A DNA stretch of 24,223 nt from an uncultured Shinella sp. (lineage in GTDB: Bacteria; Pseudomonadota; Alphaproteobacteria; Rhizobiales; Rhizobiaceae). The number at the start of each line of letters is the position of its first letter. The first letter of the stretch is position 1. The DNA is taken from assembly GCF_946479415.1 (NCBI RefSeq), contig NZ_CAMLFY010000066.1, forward strand, positions 1 to 24,223. The letters are read 5' to 3'. The position numbers were made by a program, and so were the translations under genes. The notes under the pieces were generated by a model, which worked only from the letters and a program-made list of their open reading frames with translations, had not been told where the DNA came from and searched no databases. Shown here one piece after another: positions 9,070 to 16,487 of this stretch.

Positions 9070-9931
9070 CCTTCTTTGCCGCGGGGGCCGATTGCGCCCA
9101 TTGGCTGAGCCAGACGCTGGCGAGAACCACCATCATGCCTGTTATCTGAAAGGGGCTGAGGTCCTGCGCCAGCAGCGCCCAGCCGAGCACGACGGCAACG
9201 AGCGGGCTGAGGAAACCGAGCGGCGAGACGGTCGCCGGATCGAGCCGCGACAGGCCGCGAAACCAGACGATATAGGTCAGCGCCGCACCGATGCCGCCGA
9301 GATAGACGAAGCCGAGCAGGTTCTGCGCCGTCGGAACCGGGAAGGCGGGTTCGAAGAACAGCGCGACGGGCACCAGCAGCAGGCCGCCTGCCGTCAATTG
9401 CCAGGCGGTGAAGGTGAGTGGCGGCACGGGCGGCTGCCAGTGGCGCGACAGAACCGTGCCGAACGCCATGGAGACCGCGCCGGCAAGACCGGCGGCGATG
9501 CCGATCGGATCGAGATGGGCGGCCGGCGTCAGCACGAGAAGCGCGACACCGCCGATGCCGGCAAGGCCGGCGACGACGGCAAGCGGGCGCACCGCCGTTC
9601 CCATCACCGCGCGCGACAGGCTAAGAACGATCAGCGGCTGAATGGCGCCGACGGTTGCGGCGACACCGCCGGGCAGGCGATAGGCCGAAACGAAGAGCAT
9701 CGCCCAGAAGAACGAGAAGTTCAGCGCGCCGAGCAGGAATGTGCGCGGCCACCAGATGCCCTTCGGCAGCTGGCGCACGAGCGCAAGCAGGATGAGGCCG
9801 GCCGGCAGGGCGCGCAGCATGGCCACCGTCAGCGGGTAGCCGGACGGCAGAAGCTCGGTCGTGACGATGTAGGTGCTGCCCCAGATGGCGGGGGCGGTTG
9901 CGGTGATGAGGATGTCGGAGGTGCGAGACAT
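9020..9931 (-). CDS. EamA/DMT-family exporter, PecM-like
   Basis: This is a 303-residue inner-membrane protein with about ten hydrophobic segments arranged as two EamA repeats. The N-terminus, with IWGSTYIVTTELLPSG followed by MLRALPAGLILLAL and AYRLPGGVAATVGAIQPL, resembles PecM-type (pigment or metabolite) exporters. I chose the ATG at 9929-9931 because a GGAG lies 7 bp upstream; a TTG four codons earlier is possible but unnecessary. It is divergent from a MarR-type regulator, and both share 83 bp containing two palindromic operators. That is the PecS/PecM arrangement known in Agrobacterium and Dickeya. The C-terminal ~20 residues are polar and arise where the gene runs 50 bp into the convergent ProC-like gene. 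The substrate is unknown. Confidence 0.86.
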   Translation of the reverse strand: MSRTSDILITATAPAIWGSTYIVTTELLPSGYPLTVAMLRALPAGLILLALVRQLPKGIWWPRTFLLGALNFSFFWAMLFVSAYRLPGGVAATVGAIQPLIVLSLSRAVMGTAVRPLAVVAGLAGIGGVALLVLTPAAHLDPIGIAAGLAGAVSMAFGTVLSRHWQPPVPPLTFTAWQLTAGGLLLVPVALFFEPAFPVPTAQNLLGFVYLGGIGAALTYIVWFRGLSRLDPATVSPLGFLSPLVAVVLGWALLAQDLSPFQITGMMVVLASVWLSQWAQSAPAAKKVNPRGTALCAVRPSSL

Positions 9932-9950
9932 GGATATCTCCAATCAAAGA

Positions 9951-9992
9951 ATCTTGACATCAAGATATATGATTTTATCTTGACGTCAAGAT
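9951..9992. promoter_or_regulatory. Twin 16-bp palindromic operators for the MarR regulator
   Basis: Two near-identical palindromes, ATCTTGACATCAAGAT (9951-9966) and ATCTTGACGTCAAGAT (9977-9992), lie 26 bp apart start to start, about 2.5 helical turns. Each embeds a TTGAC sequence readable as a -35 element. For the plus strand, TTGACG (9980-9985), 17 bp and TTTAGT (10003-10008) would place the transcription start at or next to the regulator's ATG. The second palindrome therefore overlaps the -35. This is typical of a MarR repressor controlling both divergent genes. Confidence 0.88.
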
Positions 9993-10014
9993 AGTTGACG
10001 GCTTTAGTCGCGCC

Positions 10015-10497
10015 ATGGATCATGTCGATAGAATTCTCGCCCAGTGGAACCGCGAACGGCCCGACCTCGACGTCGAGCCGATGGGGCTTCTCGGCCGCGT
10101 CGCGCGGCTGCGCACCCATCTGGCGCGGGAGATCGAAAAGGCGCTGGCTGCGCATGGGCTGAATTCGGCGAGTTTCGACGTGCTGGCGACGCTGCGCCGT
10201 TCCGGCCCGCCCTACCGGCTGTCGCCCGGCGACCTCATCGCCACGACCATGGTCTCCTCGGGCACCATGACCAACCGGCTCGACCAGCTGGAAAAGGCCG
10301 GCCTCATCGAGCGCTCGCACAATCCGGACGACCGGCGCGGCGTGATCATCGCGCTGACGCCGAAGGGGCTGGCGCTGGTCGATGCAGCGGTGACGGACCA
10401 TGTGGAGAACCAGCATAAGCTGCTCGACGGCCTCGATGCGCAGGAGCGCGCGGCGCTTGACGGCCTGCTGCGCAAGTTTCTCGGTGCGTTTGAATAG
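10015..10497 (+). CDS. MarR-family regulator, PecS-like
   Basis: This is a 160-residue MarR-type winged-helix regulator. A long N-terminal helix (DHVDRILAQWNRERPDLD) places a Trp at residue 11, as in the urate-responsive PecS/HucR branch. The recognition region is LSPGDLIATTMVSSGTMTNRLDQLEKAGLIER, and the wing holds NPDDRRGVIIALTPKG. The C-terminal helices (HVENQHKLLDGL onward) form the dimer interface. Divergence from a PecM-like exporter and the twin palindromes between them support autoregulation plus exporter repression. The urate-type ligand is inference. The start is the ATG at 10015. There is no Shine-Dalgarno, and the mRNA may be leaderless. Confidence 0.88.
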   Translation: MDHVDRILAQWNRERPDLDVEPMGLLGRVARLRTHLAREIEKALAAHGLNSASFDVLATLRRSGPPYRLSPGDLIATTMVSSGTMTNRLDQLEKAGLIERSHNPDDRRGVIIALTPKGLALVDAAVTDHVENQHKLLDGLDAQERAALDGLLRKFLGAFE

Positions 10498-10552
10498 CAA
10501 TCGCAGCAAAAGTGCGCAGCGGTTTTGCGTCCGCGATTGCGTGGTGTCGTGC

Positions 10553-11143
10553 TCAGATCCGGTCGACGAGTTTTTCGACGTGCAGAAGATGCGCGCGGCG
10601 TCTTTTGTCGTCGATGCGGTCCATGTCGTGCAGGCTGACCAGCTTGAAAACCAGCCCCTTGGCGCAGAAGGCGGCGATGCCGCGTTTCAGCAGGCGCTTG
10701 ACGGGATTGCCCATATAGAAATTGACGACCCACCAGGGCGAGCCGGTCGTGGTGAAGGCCCAGAACAGGTGGATATTGCCGAGCCGCTGCTGGATGCGCC
10801 CGCCCTGCGGATCGTTCTCGAAGGCGACGCCGGGCGCGAAGACGCGGTCGAAGAAACCCTTCAATATGGCCGGGAAATTGAACCACCATTGCGGGAAGAC
10901 CAGCACCAGCCCGTCGGCGTCTTTCAGCCTGCCGATATAGGGTTCGGCTTTCGAGGGATCGTAGTCCGGCGCGAAATAGCGGCCGCGTTCGGACACGCTG
11001 AGGCGGGGGTCGAAATTCTCGCGGTAGAGATCGAGAAGATCGACCGTATGGCCGTTCTCCGTGAGCTTGCGGCGCACCGTCTCGGCCGTGCTGGCGGCAA
11101 AGCTGTCTTCCAGGGGATGGGCGAGCACGAGCAGGATACGCAT
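10553..11143 (-). CDS. NAD(P)H:quinone oxidoreductase-like flavodoxin-fold protein
   Basis: This is a 196-residue flavodoxin-like-fold protein of the NQO1/KefF/MdaB group, probably an FMN- or FAD-dependent two-electron reductase of quinones or similar acceptors. Motifs are the N-terminal LLVLAHPLEDSFAAS phosphate-binding strand-loop, the LVFPQWWFNFPAILKGFFDRV segment at about residues 80-100, and FWAFTTTGSPWW. I chose the ATG at 11141-11143 because it gives the canonical beta1 strand and has TGAGG upstream. The frame is open further upstream only as a shadow of xseA. It starts 7 bp after the xseA stop on the same strand, so it is likely co-transcribed with xseA. Confidence 0.87.
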   Translation of the reverse strand: MRILLVLAHPLEDSFAASTAETVRRKLTENGHTVDLLDLYRENFDPRLSVSERGRYFAPDYDPSKAEPYIGRLKDADGLVLVFPQWWFNFPAILKGFFDRVFAPGVAFENDPQGGRIQQRLGNIHLFWAFTTTGSPWWVVNFYMGNPVKRLLKRGIAAFCAKGLVFKLVSLHDMDRIDDKRRRAHLLHVEKLVDRI

Positions 11144-11150
11144 GACGGCC

Positions 11151-12752
11151 TCAGAACAGCGAGCCCTGGCGCGGTGCCGGTTTGGCCGTTTCCGTCTCCG
11201 GCTTGGCCGGCTTCTTGCGCGGCGGCGTGCCGCCACCCGAAGGCGTGCCCGCGCCGGTGACGGCCTCGACGCTGCCGTCGGCGAATTCGATGGCAATGGC
11301 GCGGCCGGGGCCGAGCGAGGCGGCATCCTTCACCGGCACGCCGGCTTCATCGTGAACGATCGCATAGCCGCGTTTCAGCACGTTGCGGTACGAGAGCGAT
11401 TGCAGCACGCGGTCCTGCGCCTGAACGAGGGCGCGGCGGCGCGAGAGGTCGCCGGATAGCGCGCTCTCGGCCCGCAAGGCGAGGCCCTTCAGCCTGTCGC
11501 GTGACCGCTCGGTCTGCGTCTTGATGCGGGCGGGCGTGGCGCGCAGCGACACGTCGAAGGCGGAGAGGCGGGCGCGCAACTGGTCGAGCCGGCGCTCGAC
11601 GATGCGCTCGGCGCGCAGCACGCGATCGGCGACGCGCTGGCGGCGCTCGGCGATGCGGGTCAGCAGCATGTCGGGGCGCAGATGGGCGGCGGTGCGCTCG
11701 AAGGCGCGGCGCTTGTTGACCGTGTTCATCTGCAGGCCGCGGCCAAGACCCGCGGCGGCCTCGTCGAAGCGGCGGCGCGGCAGCGCCAGAAGCTGGTCGA
11801 GCGAGGGCAGCGCGCGGGCAAGCGCACGAACACCCTGACGGCGATTGTCCATCTGCCGGACCGTCGCGCCACGCAGCCGGGCGGCGAGCGAGGCGATCTC
11901 GGCCTCGAGATCGGCCTTCACGGGCACGGCCATTTCTGCGGCGCCCGTCGGGGTGGGCGCGCGGCGGTCGGCGGCATGGTCGATCAGCGTCCAGTCGGTC
12001 TCGTGGCCGACGGCCGAGATCAGCGGGATTTTCGAGGCTGCGGCGGCGCGCACGACGATTTCGTCGTTGAAACTCCAGAGGTCTTCAAGACTGCCGCCGC
12101 CGCGTGCGACGATCAGCACATCCGGGATGCGGATCGGGCCTAGCGGATCGAGCGTGTTGAAGCCCTCGATGGCGGCCGCCACCTCCTGGCCCGAGCCTTC
12201 GCCCTGCACCTTGACGGGCCAGACGACGACATGGACCGGGAAGCGGTCGGCGATGCGGTGCAGGATGTCGCGGATGACGGCGCCGGTCGGCGAGGTGACG
12301 ACGCCGATGACCTTCGGCAGGAAGGGCAGCGGCTTCTTGCGCTCGGTATCGAACAGGCCCTCGGCGGCGAGCTTGCGGCGACGTTCATCGAGCAGCGCCA
12401 TCAGCGCGCCGGCGCCGGCCGGCTCCAGCGCCTCGATGACGATCTGGTATTTCGACGAGCCGGGGAAGGTGGTGATCTTGCCGGTGGCGATCACCTCCAT
12501 GCCCTCTTCCGGCTTGAAGCGCAGGCGCGAGAAGCTGCCCTTCCAGATGACGGCGTCGATGCGCGCCTTGTCGTCCTTCAGCGAGAAATAGGCATGTCCC
12601 GAGGAATGCTGGCCGCGATAGCCGGAAATCTCGCCGCGCACGCGCACCTGGTCGAAGGCCTGCTCGATGGTGCGCTTGATGGAGCCGGACAGGTCCGACA
12701 CCGAATATTCGGTGAGGTTGGTCGGCGAATCAGTGTCGGAAAAGAAGCTCAT
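11151..12752 (-). CDS. xseA: Exodeoxyribonuclease VII large subunit
   Basis: This is a 533-residue large subunit of exonuclease VII, which with XseB degrades single-stranded DNA in the cytoplasm. The N-terminal OB-fold (about residues 10-115) contains [24 protein letters not shown]. The catalytic domain begins with [26 protein letters not shown] and continues through [21 protein letters not shown] and [29 protein letters not shown], all XseA signatures. A long arginine-rich coiled-coil region follows. The C-terminal ~45 residues are Pro/Lys/Gly-rich and end in RQGSLF. It is longer than E. coli XseA (about 456), as is usual in Rhizobiales. The start is the ATG at 12750-12752; there is no strong Shine-Dalgarno. 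Confidence 0.95.
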   Translation of the reverse strand: MSFFSDTDSPTNLTEYSVSDLSGSIKRTIEQAFDQVRVRGEISGYRGQHSSGHAYFSLKDDKARIDAVIWKGSFSRLRFKPEEGMEVIATGKITTFPGSSKYQIVIEALEPAGAGALMALLDERRRKLAAEGLFDTERKKPLPFLPKVIGVVTSPTGAVIRDILHRIADRFPVHVVVWPVKVQGEGSGQEVAAAIEGFNTLDPLGPIRIPDVLIVARGGGSLEDLWSFNDEIVVRAAAASKIPLISAVGHETDWTLIDHAADRRAPTPTGAAEMAVPVKADLEAEIASLAARLRGATVRQMDNRRQGVRALARALPSLDQLLALPRRRFDEAAAGLGRGLQMNTVNKRRAFERTAAHLRPDMLLTRIAERRQRVADRVLRAERIVERRLDQLRARLSAFDVSLRATPARIKTQTERSRDRLKGLALRAESALSGDLSRRRALVQAQDRVLQSLSYRNVLKRGYAIVHDEAGVPVKDAASLGPGRAIAIEFADGSVEAVTGAGTPSGGGTPPRKKPAKPETETAKPAPRQGSLF

Positions 12753-12824
12753 GGATCAAGTGTAGTGCGTTTGGCGCGGCAGGACAGGGTGGAGCGGACG
12801 GCATCCCCAGCGCTGTTGCAGGTA

Positions 12825-13601
12825 TCATGTGCCTTCGAAATGTGCCCGCGTCTCGGCATCGGCCGGGAAGAAGCTCTCGATCAGCACGCCCTGCACCAGC
12901 GCATCCTGCGCCGAGCCGAAGGAGGTGAGCGTGGTGATCCAGTTGAAGCGCTTGGTGCCGATCTTCATCTCGATGGGCAGGATCGGCAGGCGGTCGCCCT
13001 CCGGGAAGGTCTCGAGCGCCGCCTTGATATCGTCCTGAGCGGCGAGCCGCTCGATGCGCGTGAGGAGCGGGCTGCGCGGCCCCTGCAGCCAGGCCTCCGC
13101 GCGGATGCGGTGCACGAGATCGGCAGCCGATTGCGCCCAGTTGACGACGATGGAGCGCAAAGGCGTCGGGCCGAGATAGGCATCGAGGAAATTGTCTCCG
13201 GGGGAGACGGCAATGCCCGCCATGCCGGCGAGCCCGAGAAACGCCTGGTTGGCGGTGAGCACATTGTATTCGTGATCGAAGACCACGCCCGGATAGGGAT
13301 CGTGCCGGCCGAGGATGAGGCCGATCGCCTCGGCGACGGCGGCGGGTACGGAGGCGAGGCTTCTGGCCGGCGCCGTGCCGAAGCGCGGGCGAAAACCGGC
13401 GGCGGAAAACAGCAGGCCCTGATCGCGCGCGGGAATGTCGAGCACGGCGGAGAGACGGAGGATCATGCCTTCCGAGGGGCGCGAGCGGCCGGTTTCGAGA
13501 AAGGAGAGGTGGCGCGAGGAAATACCGGCCTCGTTTGCCAGTTCCAGCTGGCTCATGCGCCGGTGGCTGCGCCATTCCTTCAGGTGTTCGCCGAATTCCA
13601 T
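12825..13601 (-). CDS. XRE-family regulator with MmyB-like ligand-binding domain
   Basis: This is a 258-residue regulator. An N-terminal XRE helix-turn-helix (residues ~4-62: LKEWRSHRRMSQLELANEAG, then ISSRHLSFLETGRSRPSEGM) is followed by an MmyB/MLTR-type PAS-like ligand-binding domain (YPGVVFDHEYNVLTANQAF, NFLDAYLGPTPLRSIVVNW, ending LTSFGSAQDALVQGVLIESF). I chose the ATG at 13599-13601 with GGGAGA upstream; a GTG nine codons earlier has no ribosome site. Members of this family usually control an adjacent divergent gene. Here that is a small membrane protein gene starting at 13728, with an imperfect palindrome at 13655-13671 between them. The ligand is unknown. Confidence 0.88.
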   Translation of the reverse strand: MEFGEHLKEWRSHRRMSQLELANEAGISSRHLSFLETGRSRPSEGMILRLSAVLDIPARDQGLLFSAAGFRPRFGTAPARSLASVPAAVAEAIGLILGRHDPYPGVVFDHEYNVLTANQAFLGLAGMAGIAVSPGDNFLDAYLGPTPLRSIVVNWAQSAADLVHRIRAEAWLQGPRSPLLTRIERLAAQDDIKAALETFPEGDRLPILPIEMKIGTKRFNWITTLTSFGSAQDALVQGVLIESFFPADAETRAHFEGT

Positions 13602-13654
13602 CTCTGTCTCCCTTGATTGCCCACGCACTCAACACGAGACGGGACATGATTTCC

Positions 13655-13671
13655 ATTACCTCTGACGTAAT
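13655..13671. promoter_or_regulatory. Candidate operator of the XRE regulator
   Basis: The 17-bp sequence ATTACCTCTGACGTAAT is an imperfect palindrome: seven of eight base pairs are symmetric around a central T. It lies in the 126-bp gap between the XRE regulator (minus) and the small membrane protein gene (plus), 57 bp upstream of the latter's ATG. Its position and symmetry fit a dimeric XRE repressor site. No second copy is visible in the gap. Confidence 0.5.
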
Positions 13672-13727
13672 TGGTTTGCCGCACGGCGACCGGCAGGATG
13701 GCCTCATCGAAACGAAAGGAGCCCACC

Positions 13728-14138
13728 ATGTTCGCCACCTTCAACCGCAATCTGCTGAAATCCATCATGCTCTTCGACGGCGTCTTCTCACTTGCCGCCG
13801 CCGGTCTGCTTTTTGCCTTTGCCGGCCCGATCAGCAGCCTCGTCGGTCCGCTCGTTACGCCCGGCATTCTCCTGGCCTTTGCCGTCTTCTTCGTCTTCTG
13901 GGGCGCCTTTCACCTTGCCGTCGGCCGGCAGGCGCAGCCGTCACCCGCCGCCGTGCGCTTCGTCATGATCGGTGATGCGCTCTGGGTGCTCGGCAGCGTC
14001 GCCGTGCTCGTTCTCGGACATGGCAGCCTGACGGCGGTCGGCATGGGCCTCATCGCTGTCGCCGCCGTCGCGGTCGCCGATATCCTGCTGATCAAGCAGA
14101 TCGGCCTCGGCCGCCAGCGCAAGGCCCTGCTCGCCTGA
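13728..14138 (+). CDS. Small four-helix membrane protein of unknown function
   Basis: This 136-residue protein has four predicted membrane segments. They start at about residues 13 (IMLFDGVFSLAAAGLLFAFA), 45 (PGILLAFAVFFVFWGAFHLA), 76 (FVMIGDALWVLGSVAVLVLG) and 101 (AVGMGLIAVAAVAVADILLI). The C-terminus is basic (KQIGLGRQRKALLA). I do not recognise a named family and assign no function. The start is the ATG at 13728 with AAAGGA upstream. In-frame ATGs at 13671 and 13698 are less well placed. It is divergent from an XRE/MmyB-type regulator, so it is the likely regulated target. Confidence 0.83.
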   Translation: MFATFNRNLLKSIMLFDGVFSLAAAGLLFAFAGPISSLVGPLVTPGILLAFAVFFVFWGAFHLAVGRQAQPSPAAVRFVMIGDALWVLGSVAVLVLGHGSLTAVGMGLIAVAAVAVADILLIKQIGLGRQRKALLA

Positions 14139-14279
14139 CGCATCCTTGGCCCCGCAATCCGCTCCTGCGAATCGGCCGGGGCGGATTTGCATTTTGGGCG
14201 AAAACCTACCCCGCGGGAGAGATTTCCCTTGCCGGAAAAATGCACTACCGTCCCGGCCTTAAAACAATGGGGACTTTTC

Positions 14280-15305
14280 ATGCGCGTTATTTTTTCCGAG
14301 GACCACAAGCTCAGGAACGCTCGCAGCGAGCTTTACGGCGGCGAACTCGTGCCGCCCTTCGAGGCACCGTTCCGGGCCGAGTGGATACTGGCTGCGGTGA
14401 AGGATGCCGGTTTTACCGACATTGCAGCACCCGAGCGCCACGGTCTCGAAACCGCGCATAAGGTGCATGACGCGGGCTACCTGTCCTTCCTCCAGACGGC
14501 GTGGGACCAGTGGAAGGCTGCGGGTTATAACGGCGAGGCGATCGCCACGTCCTTCCCTGTGCGCCGCACCTCGCCGCGCATCCCGACCCAGATCGACGGC
14601 CTGCTCGGCTACTATTGCAACGCTGCGGAAACGGCGATCTCGCCCGGCACCTGGGAGGCGGCGCTCTCCTCCATGCAGACGGCGCTGACGGCGGCCGATA
14701 TCGTCGCCGGCGGCGCAAAATCCGCCTTCGCGCTCTGCCGTCCGCCGGGCCACCATGCCGGCATCGACAGTTTCGGCGGCTATTGCTTCATCAACAACGC
14801 CGCCGTCGCCGCCCAGCGCTTCCTCGACAAGGGGGCGAAGAAGGTCGCGATCCTCGACGTCGATTTCCATCACGGCAACGGCACGCAGGATATCTTCTAC
14901 GAGCGCGACGACGTCTACTTCGCCTCGCTGCATGGCGATCCGGCCGAGGCCTTCCCGCATTTCCTGGGTTATGCCGAGGAAACCGGCAAGGGTGCGGGTG
15001 CCGGCACCACGCAGAACTATCCGATGCCGCCGGGCACGCCCTATTCCGTCTGGGAGGCGGCGCTGAAGGATTCGCTGAAGCGCATCGAAGCCTTCGGCGC
15101 GGAGGTGATCGTGCTCTCGCTCGGCGTCGATACGTTCGAGGAGGACCCGATCTCCTTCTTCAAGCTGACCTCGCCGGATTACATCACGATGGGCAAGGTC
15201 ATCGCGGCGAGCGGCCTGCCGGTGCTCGTCTGCATGGAAGGCGGCTACGGCGTGCCGCAGATCGGCCTCAACGTCGCCAACACGCTGAAGGGCATTGCGG
15301 GTTAG
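14280..15305 (+). CDS. aphA: Acetylpolyamine amidohydrolase (class II HDAC fold)
   Basis: This 341-residue zinc-dependent deacetylase of the histone-deacetylase superfamily is predicted to remove acetyl groups from acetylputrescine, acetylspermidine and similar amines. Residue numbering coincides with Mycoplana ramosa APAH as I recall it: catalytic His158/His159 (CRPPGHHAGIDSFGGYCF), zinc ligands Asp195 and His197 (LDVDFHHGNGTQDI) and Asp284 (SLGVDTFEEDP), and Tyr323 in MEGGYGVP. Glu17 and Glu117 are also kept. Residue 106 is Asp, where I remember Glu in M. ramosa. I chose the ATG at 14280 because the family begins MRVIFSEDHKLRNA; an upstream in-frame ATG at 14187 lacks a ribosome site. A hairpin at 15374-15417 may end transcription. 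Confidence 0.95.
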   Translation: MRVIFSEDHKLRNARSELYGGELVPPFEAPFRAEWILAAVKDAGFTDIAAPERHGLETAHKVHDAGYLSFLQTAWDQWKAAGYNGEAIATSFPVRRTSPRIPTQIDGLLGYYCNAAETAISPGTWEAALSSMQTALTAADIVAGGAKSAFALCRPPGHHAGIDSFGGYCFINNAAVAAQRFLDKGAKKVAILDVDFHHGNGTQDIFYERDDVYFASLHGDPAEAFPHFLGYAEETGKGAGAGTTQNYPMPPGTPYSVWEAALKDSLKRIEAFGAEVIVLSLGVDTFEEDPISFFKLTSPDYITMGKVIAASGLPVLVCMEGGYGVPQIGLNVANTLKGIAG

Positions 15306-15373
15306 GGGTCTTGCATCAATTTTCCTGAAGCAAGGCGTCACGATTATCCATTTGTCTGATGGCAGACCCTCCC

Positions 15374-15417
15374 CTACAGTGCCGCGCGTCACGAAGTGGC
15401 GCGCAAGGTCACTGTAG
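15374..15417 (+). terminator. Two-part hairpin downstream of aphA, possible intrinsic terminator
   Basis: The outer stem is CTACAGTG/CACTGTAG (15374-15381 with 15410-15417). It encloses a 2x5 internal loop and an inner 9-bp stem GCGCGTCAC/GTGGCGCGC (15384-15392 with 15396-15404, one G-U pair) closed by a GAA loop. It is followed by TCTTTTG, a weak U-tract. Its position 69 bp after the aphA stop suggests a terminator. The strong, interrupted architecture could instead belong to a structured leader or small RNA. Confidence 0.55.
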
Positions 15418-15429
15418 TCTTTTGAATTT

Positions 15430-15473
15430 CAACACAAATCCCGAAATCGCCTGCGATTTCGGGATTTGTGTTG
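15430..15473. repeat. Perfect 21-bp palindrome with 2-nt loop upstream of RhtA-like gene
   Basis: The left arm begins at 15430 (AACACAAATCCCGAAATCGC occupies 15431-15450), the spacer is CT (15451-15452), and the right arm ends at 15473. All 21 pairs are complementary. The arms are only moderately GC-rich, and no U-tract follows on either strand, so this is not a standard intrinsic terminator. It ends 31 bp before the start codon of the exporter gene. I cannot assign its role. Confidence 0.85.
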
Positions 15474-15504
15474 GGGGACTGGGTGCCCTAGGGGAGGAAT
15501 TCTT

Positions 15505-16413
15505 ATGGCAGATCAACAGGCGACGGCCGGCGGCGGCGGTCTCTCGGGCTCGGGCAATGCGGGGCTCTTCACGGGCATCCTGCTGTGCTTCGGCTCCATG
15601 TCGAGCATCCAGTTCGGCTCGGCCTTTTCGGCGACGGCGATCCATGCCTTCGGCCCCTCGACCACGACCTTCCTGCGCCTCGTCATGGCCGCCGTCATCC
15701 TCGCGCTGATCGTGCGCCCGCCGATGCGCTCCTACAGCCGCGAACAGTGGAAGAGCGCCGCGCTGCTTGGCGCCACCATGGCGGCGATGACGCTGTGTTT
15801 CTTCGCGGCGATCGCCCGCATTCCGCTCGGCCTTGCCGTGGCCATCGAATTCCTCGGGCCGCTGGCGGTCGCCACCTGGTCGCTCGGCAGGGGCTGGCGG
15901 CTGGTCTGGCCGGTCGCGGCCTTCATCGGCGTCGTGCTGTTGTCGCATGACGGCGCGGGCTGGGTCGGCGATCCCGTGGGCATGCTGTTTGCCGTCGGCG
16001 CGGGCATCGGCTGGGGCACCTATATCATCCTCATGAAGAAGACCGGAGCGGTGTTCAAGGGGCTGGAAGGCCTCTCCATGTCGCTCCTCTTCGCCGCCAT
16101 CGCCGCCGCGCCCTTCGGGCTGCCGAACGTCGGCGAGGCCCTGAACCCGCAAGGGCTGGGCATGATGCTCGGCTTGGCGATCCTGGTGCCGCTCTTCCCC
16201 TATGCGCTGGAGATGATCGCGCTGCGCCGCATGCCCATGTCGGCCTTCGGCATCCTGATGAGCCTGGAGCCGGCGCTCGGCGCGCTGGCCGGCTTCCTCG
16301 TGCTCAGCCAGCCGATGACGCCTTTGCAGATGCTCGGCACGGCGCTTGTCGTGGCGGCGAGTGCGGGCGTCACCTCCAGCGGAAACGGCGAAGGCGAGGG
16401 GAAAACGGCCTGA
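15505..16413 (+). CDS. EamA-family exporter, RhtA-like
   Basis: This 302-residue inner-membrane protein has about ten hydrophobic segments in two EamA repeats. It resembles RhtA (threonine/homoserine exporter) most: SIQFGSAFSATAIHAFGPSTTTFLRL in the first repeat, IPLGLAVAIEFLGPLAVA in the middle, and the diagnostic YALEMIALRRMPMSAFGILM followed by SLEPALGALAGFLVLSQ in the second. It is probably an amino-acid or metabolite exporter; the substrate is not demonstrable from sequence. The start ATG at 15505 has a strong GGGGAGGAA ribosome site (15491-15499). An upstream in-frame ATG at 15466 lies within the palindrome and is rejected. Expression may be affected by the perfect 21-bp palindrome immediately upstream, which could also be a regulator site. 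Confidence 0.88.
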   Translation: MADQQATAGGGGLSGSGNAGLFTGILLCFGSMSSIQFGSAFSATAIHAFGPSTTTFLRLVMAAVILALIVRPPMRSYSREQWKSAALLGATMAAMTLCFFAAIARIPLGLAVAIEFLGPLAVATWSLGRGWRLVWPVAAFIGVVLLSHDGAGWVGDPVGMLFAVGAGIGWGTYIILMKKTGAVFKGLEGLSMSLLFAAIAAAPFGLPNVGEALNPQGLGMMLGLAILVPLFPYALEMIALRRMPMSAFGILMSLEPALGALAGFLVLSQPMTPLQMLGTALVVAASAGVTSSGNGEGEGKTA

Positions 16414-16487
16414 AATGCCGCCTCTTTCATGTTCCTGCCGCAATCGCTAGGTTCAAGCAGAATCATCGACGTTTCCGGGGACACTCC

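Noticed and set aside
9092..9994. A 300-codon plus-strand frame opposite the PecM-like exporter gene
   Set aside because: It is extremely polar (Arg/Glu/Gln/Gly), has no ribosome site, and lies antisense to a clear ten-helix transporter.
12231..13616. A 461-codon plus-strand frame across xseA and the XRE gene
   Set aside because: It spans two real genes and their gap in antisense, and the translation has no family features.
14156..14187. AATCCGC/GCGGATT stem after the small membrane protein gene as a terminator
   Set aside because: The stem is only 7 bp with an 18-nt loop and no following U-tract, so it is too weak to call.
15409..16443. A 344-codon minus-strand frame opposite the RhtA-like gene
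   Set aside because: It is a low-complexity His/Arg/Glu-rich shadow, and its 3' part runs through the palindrome.
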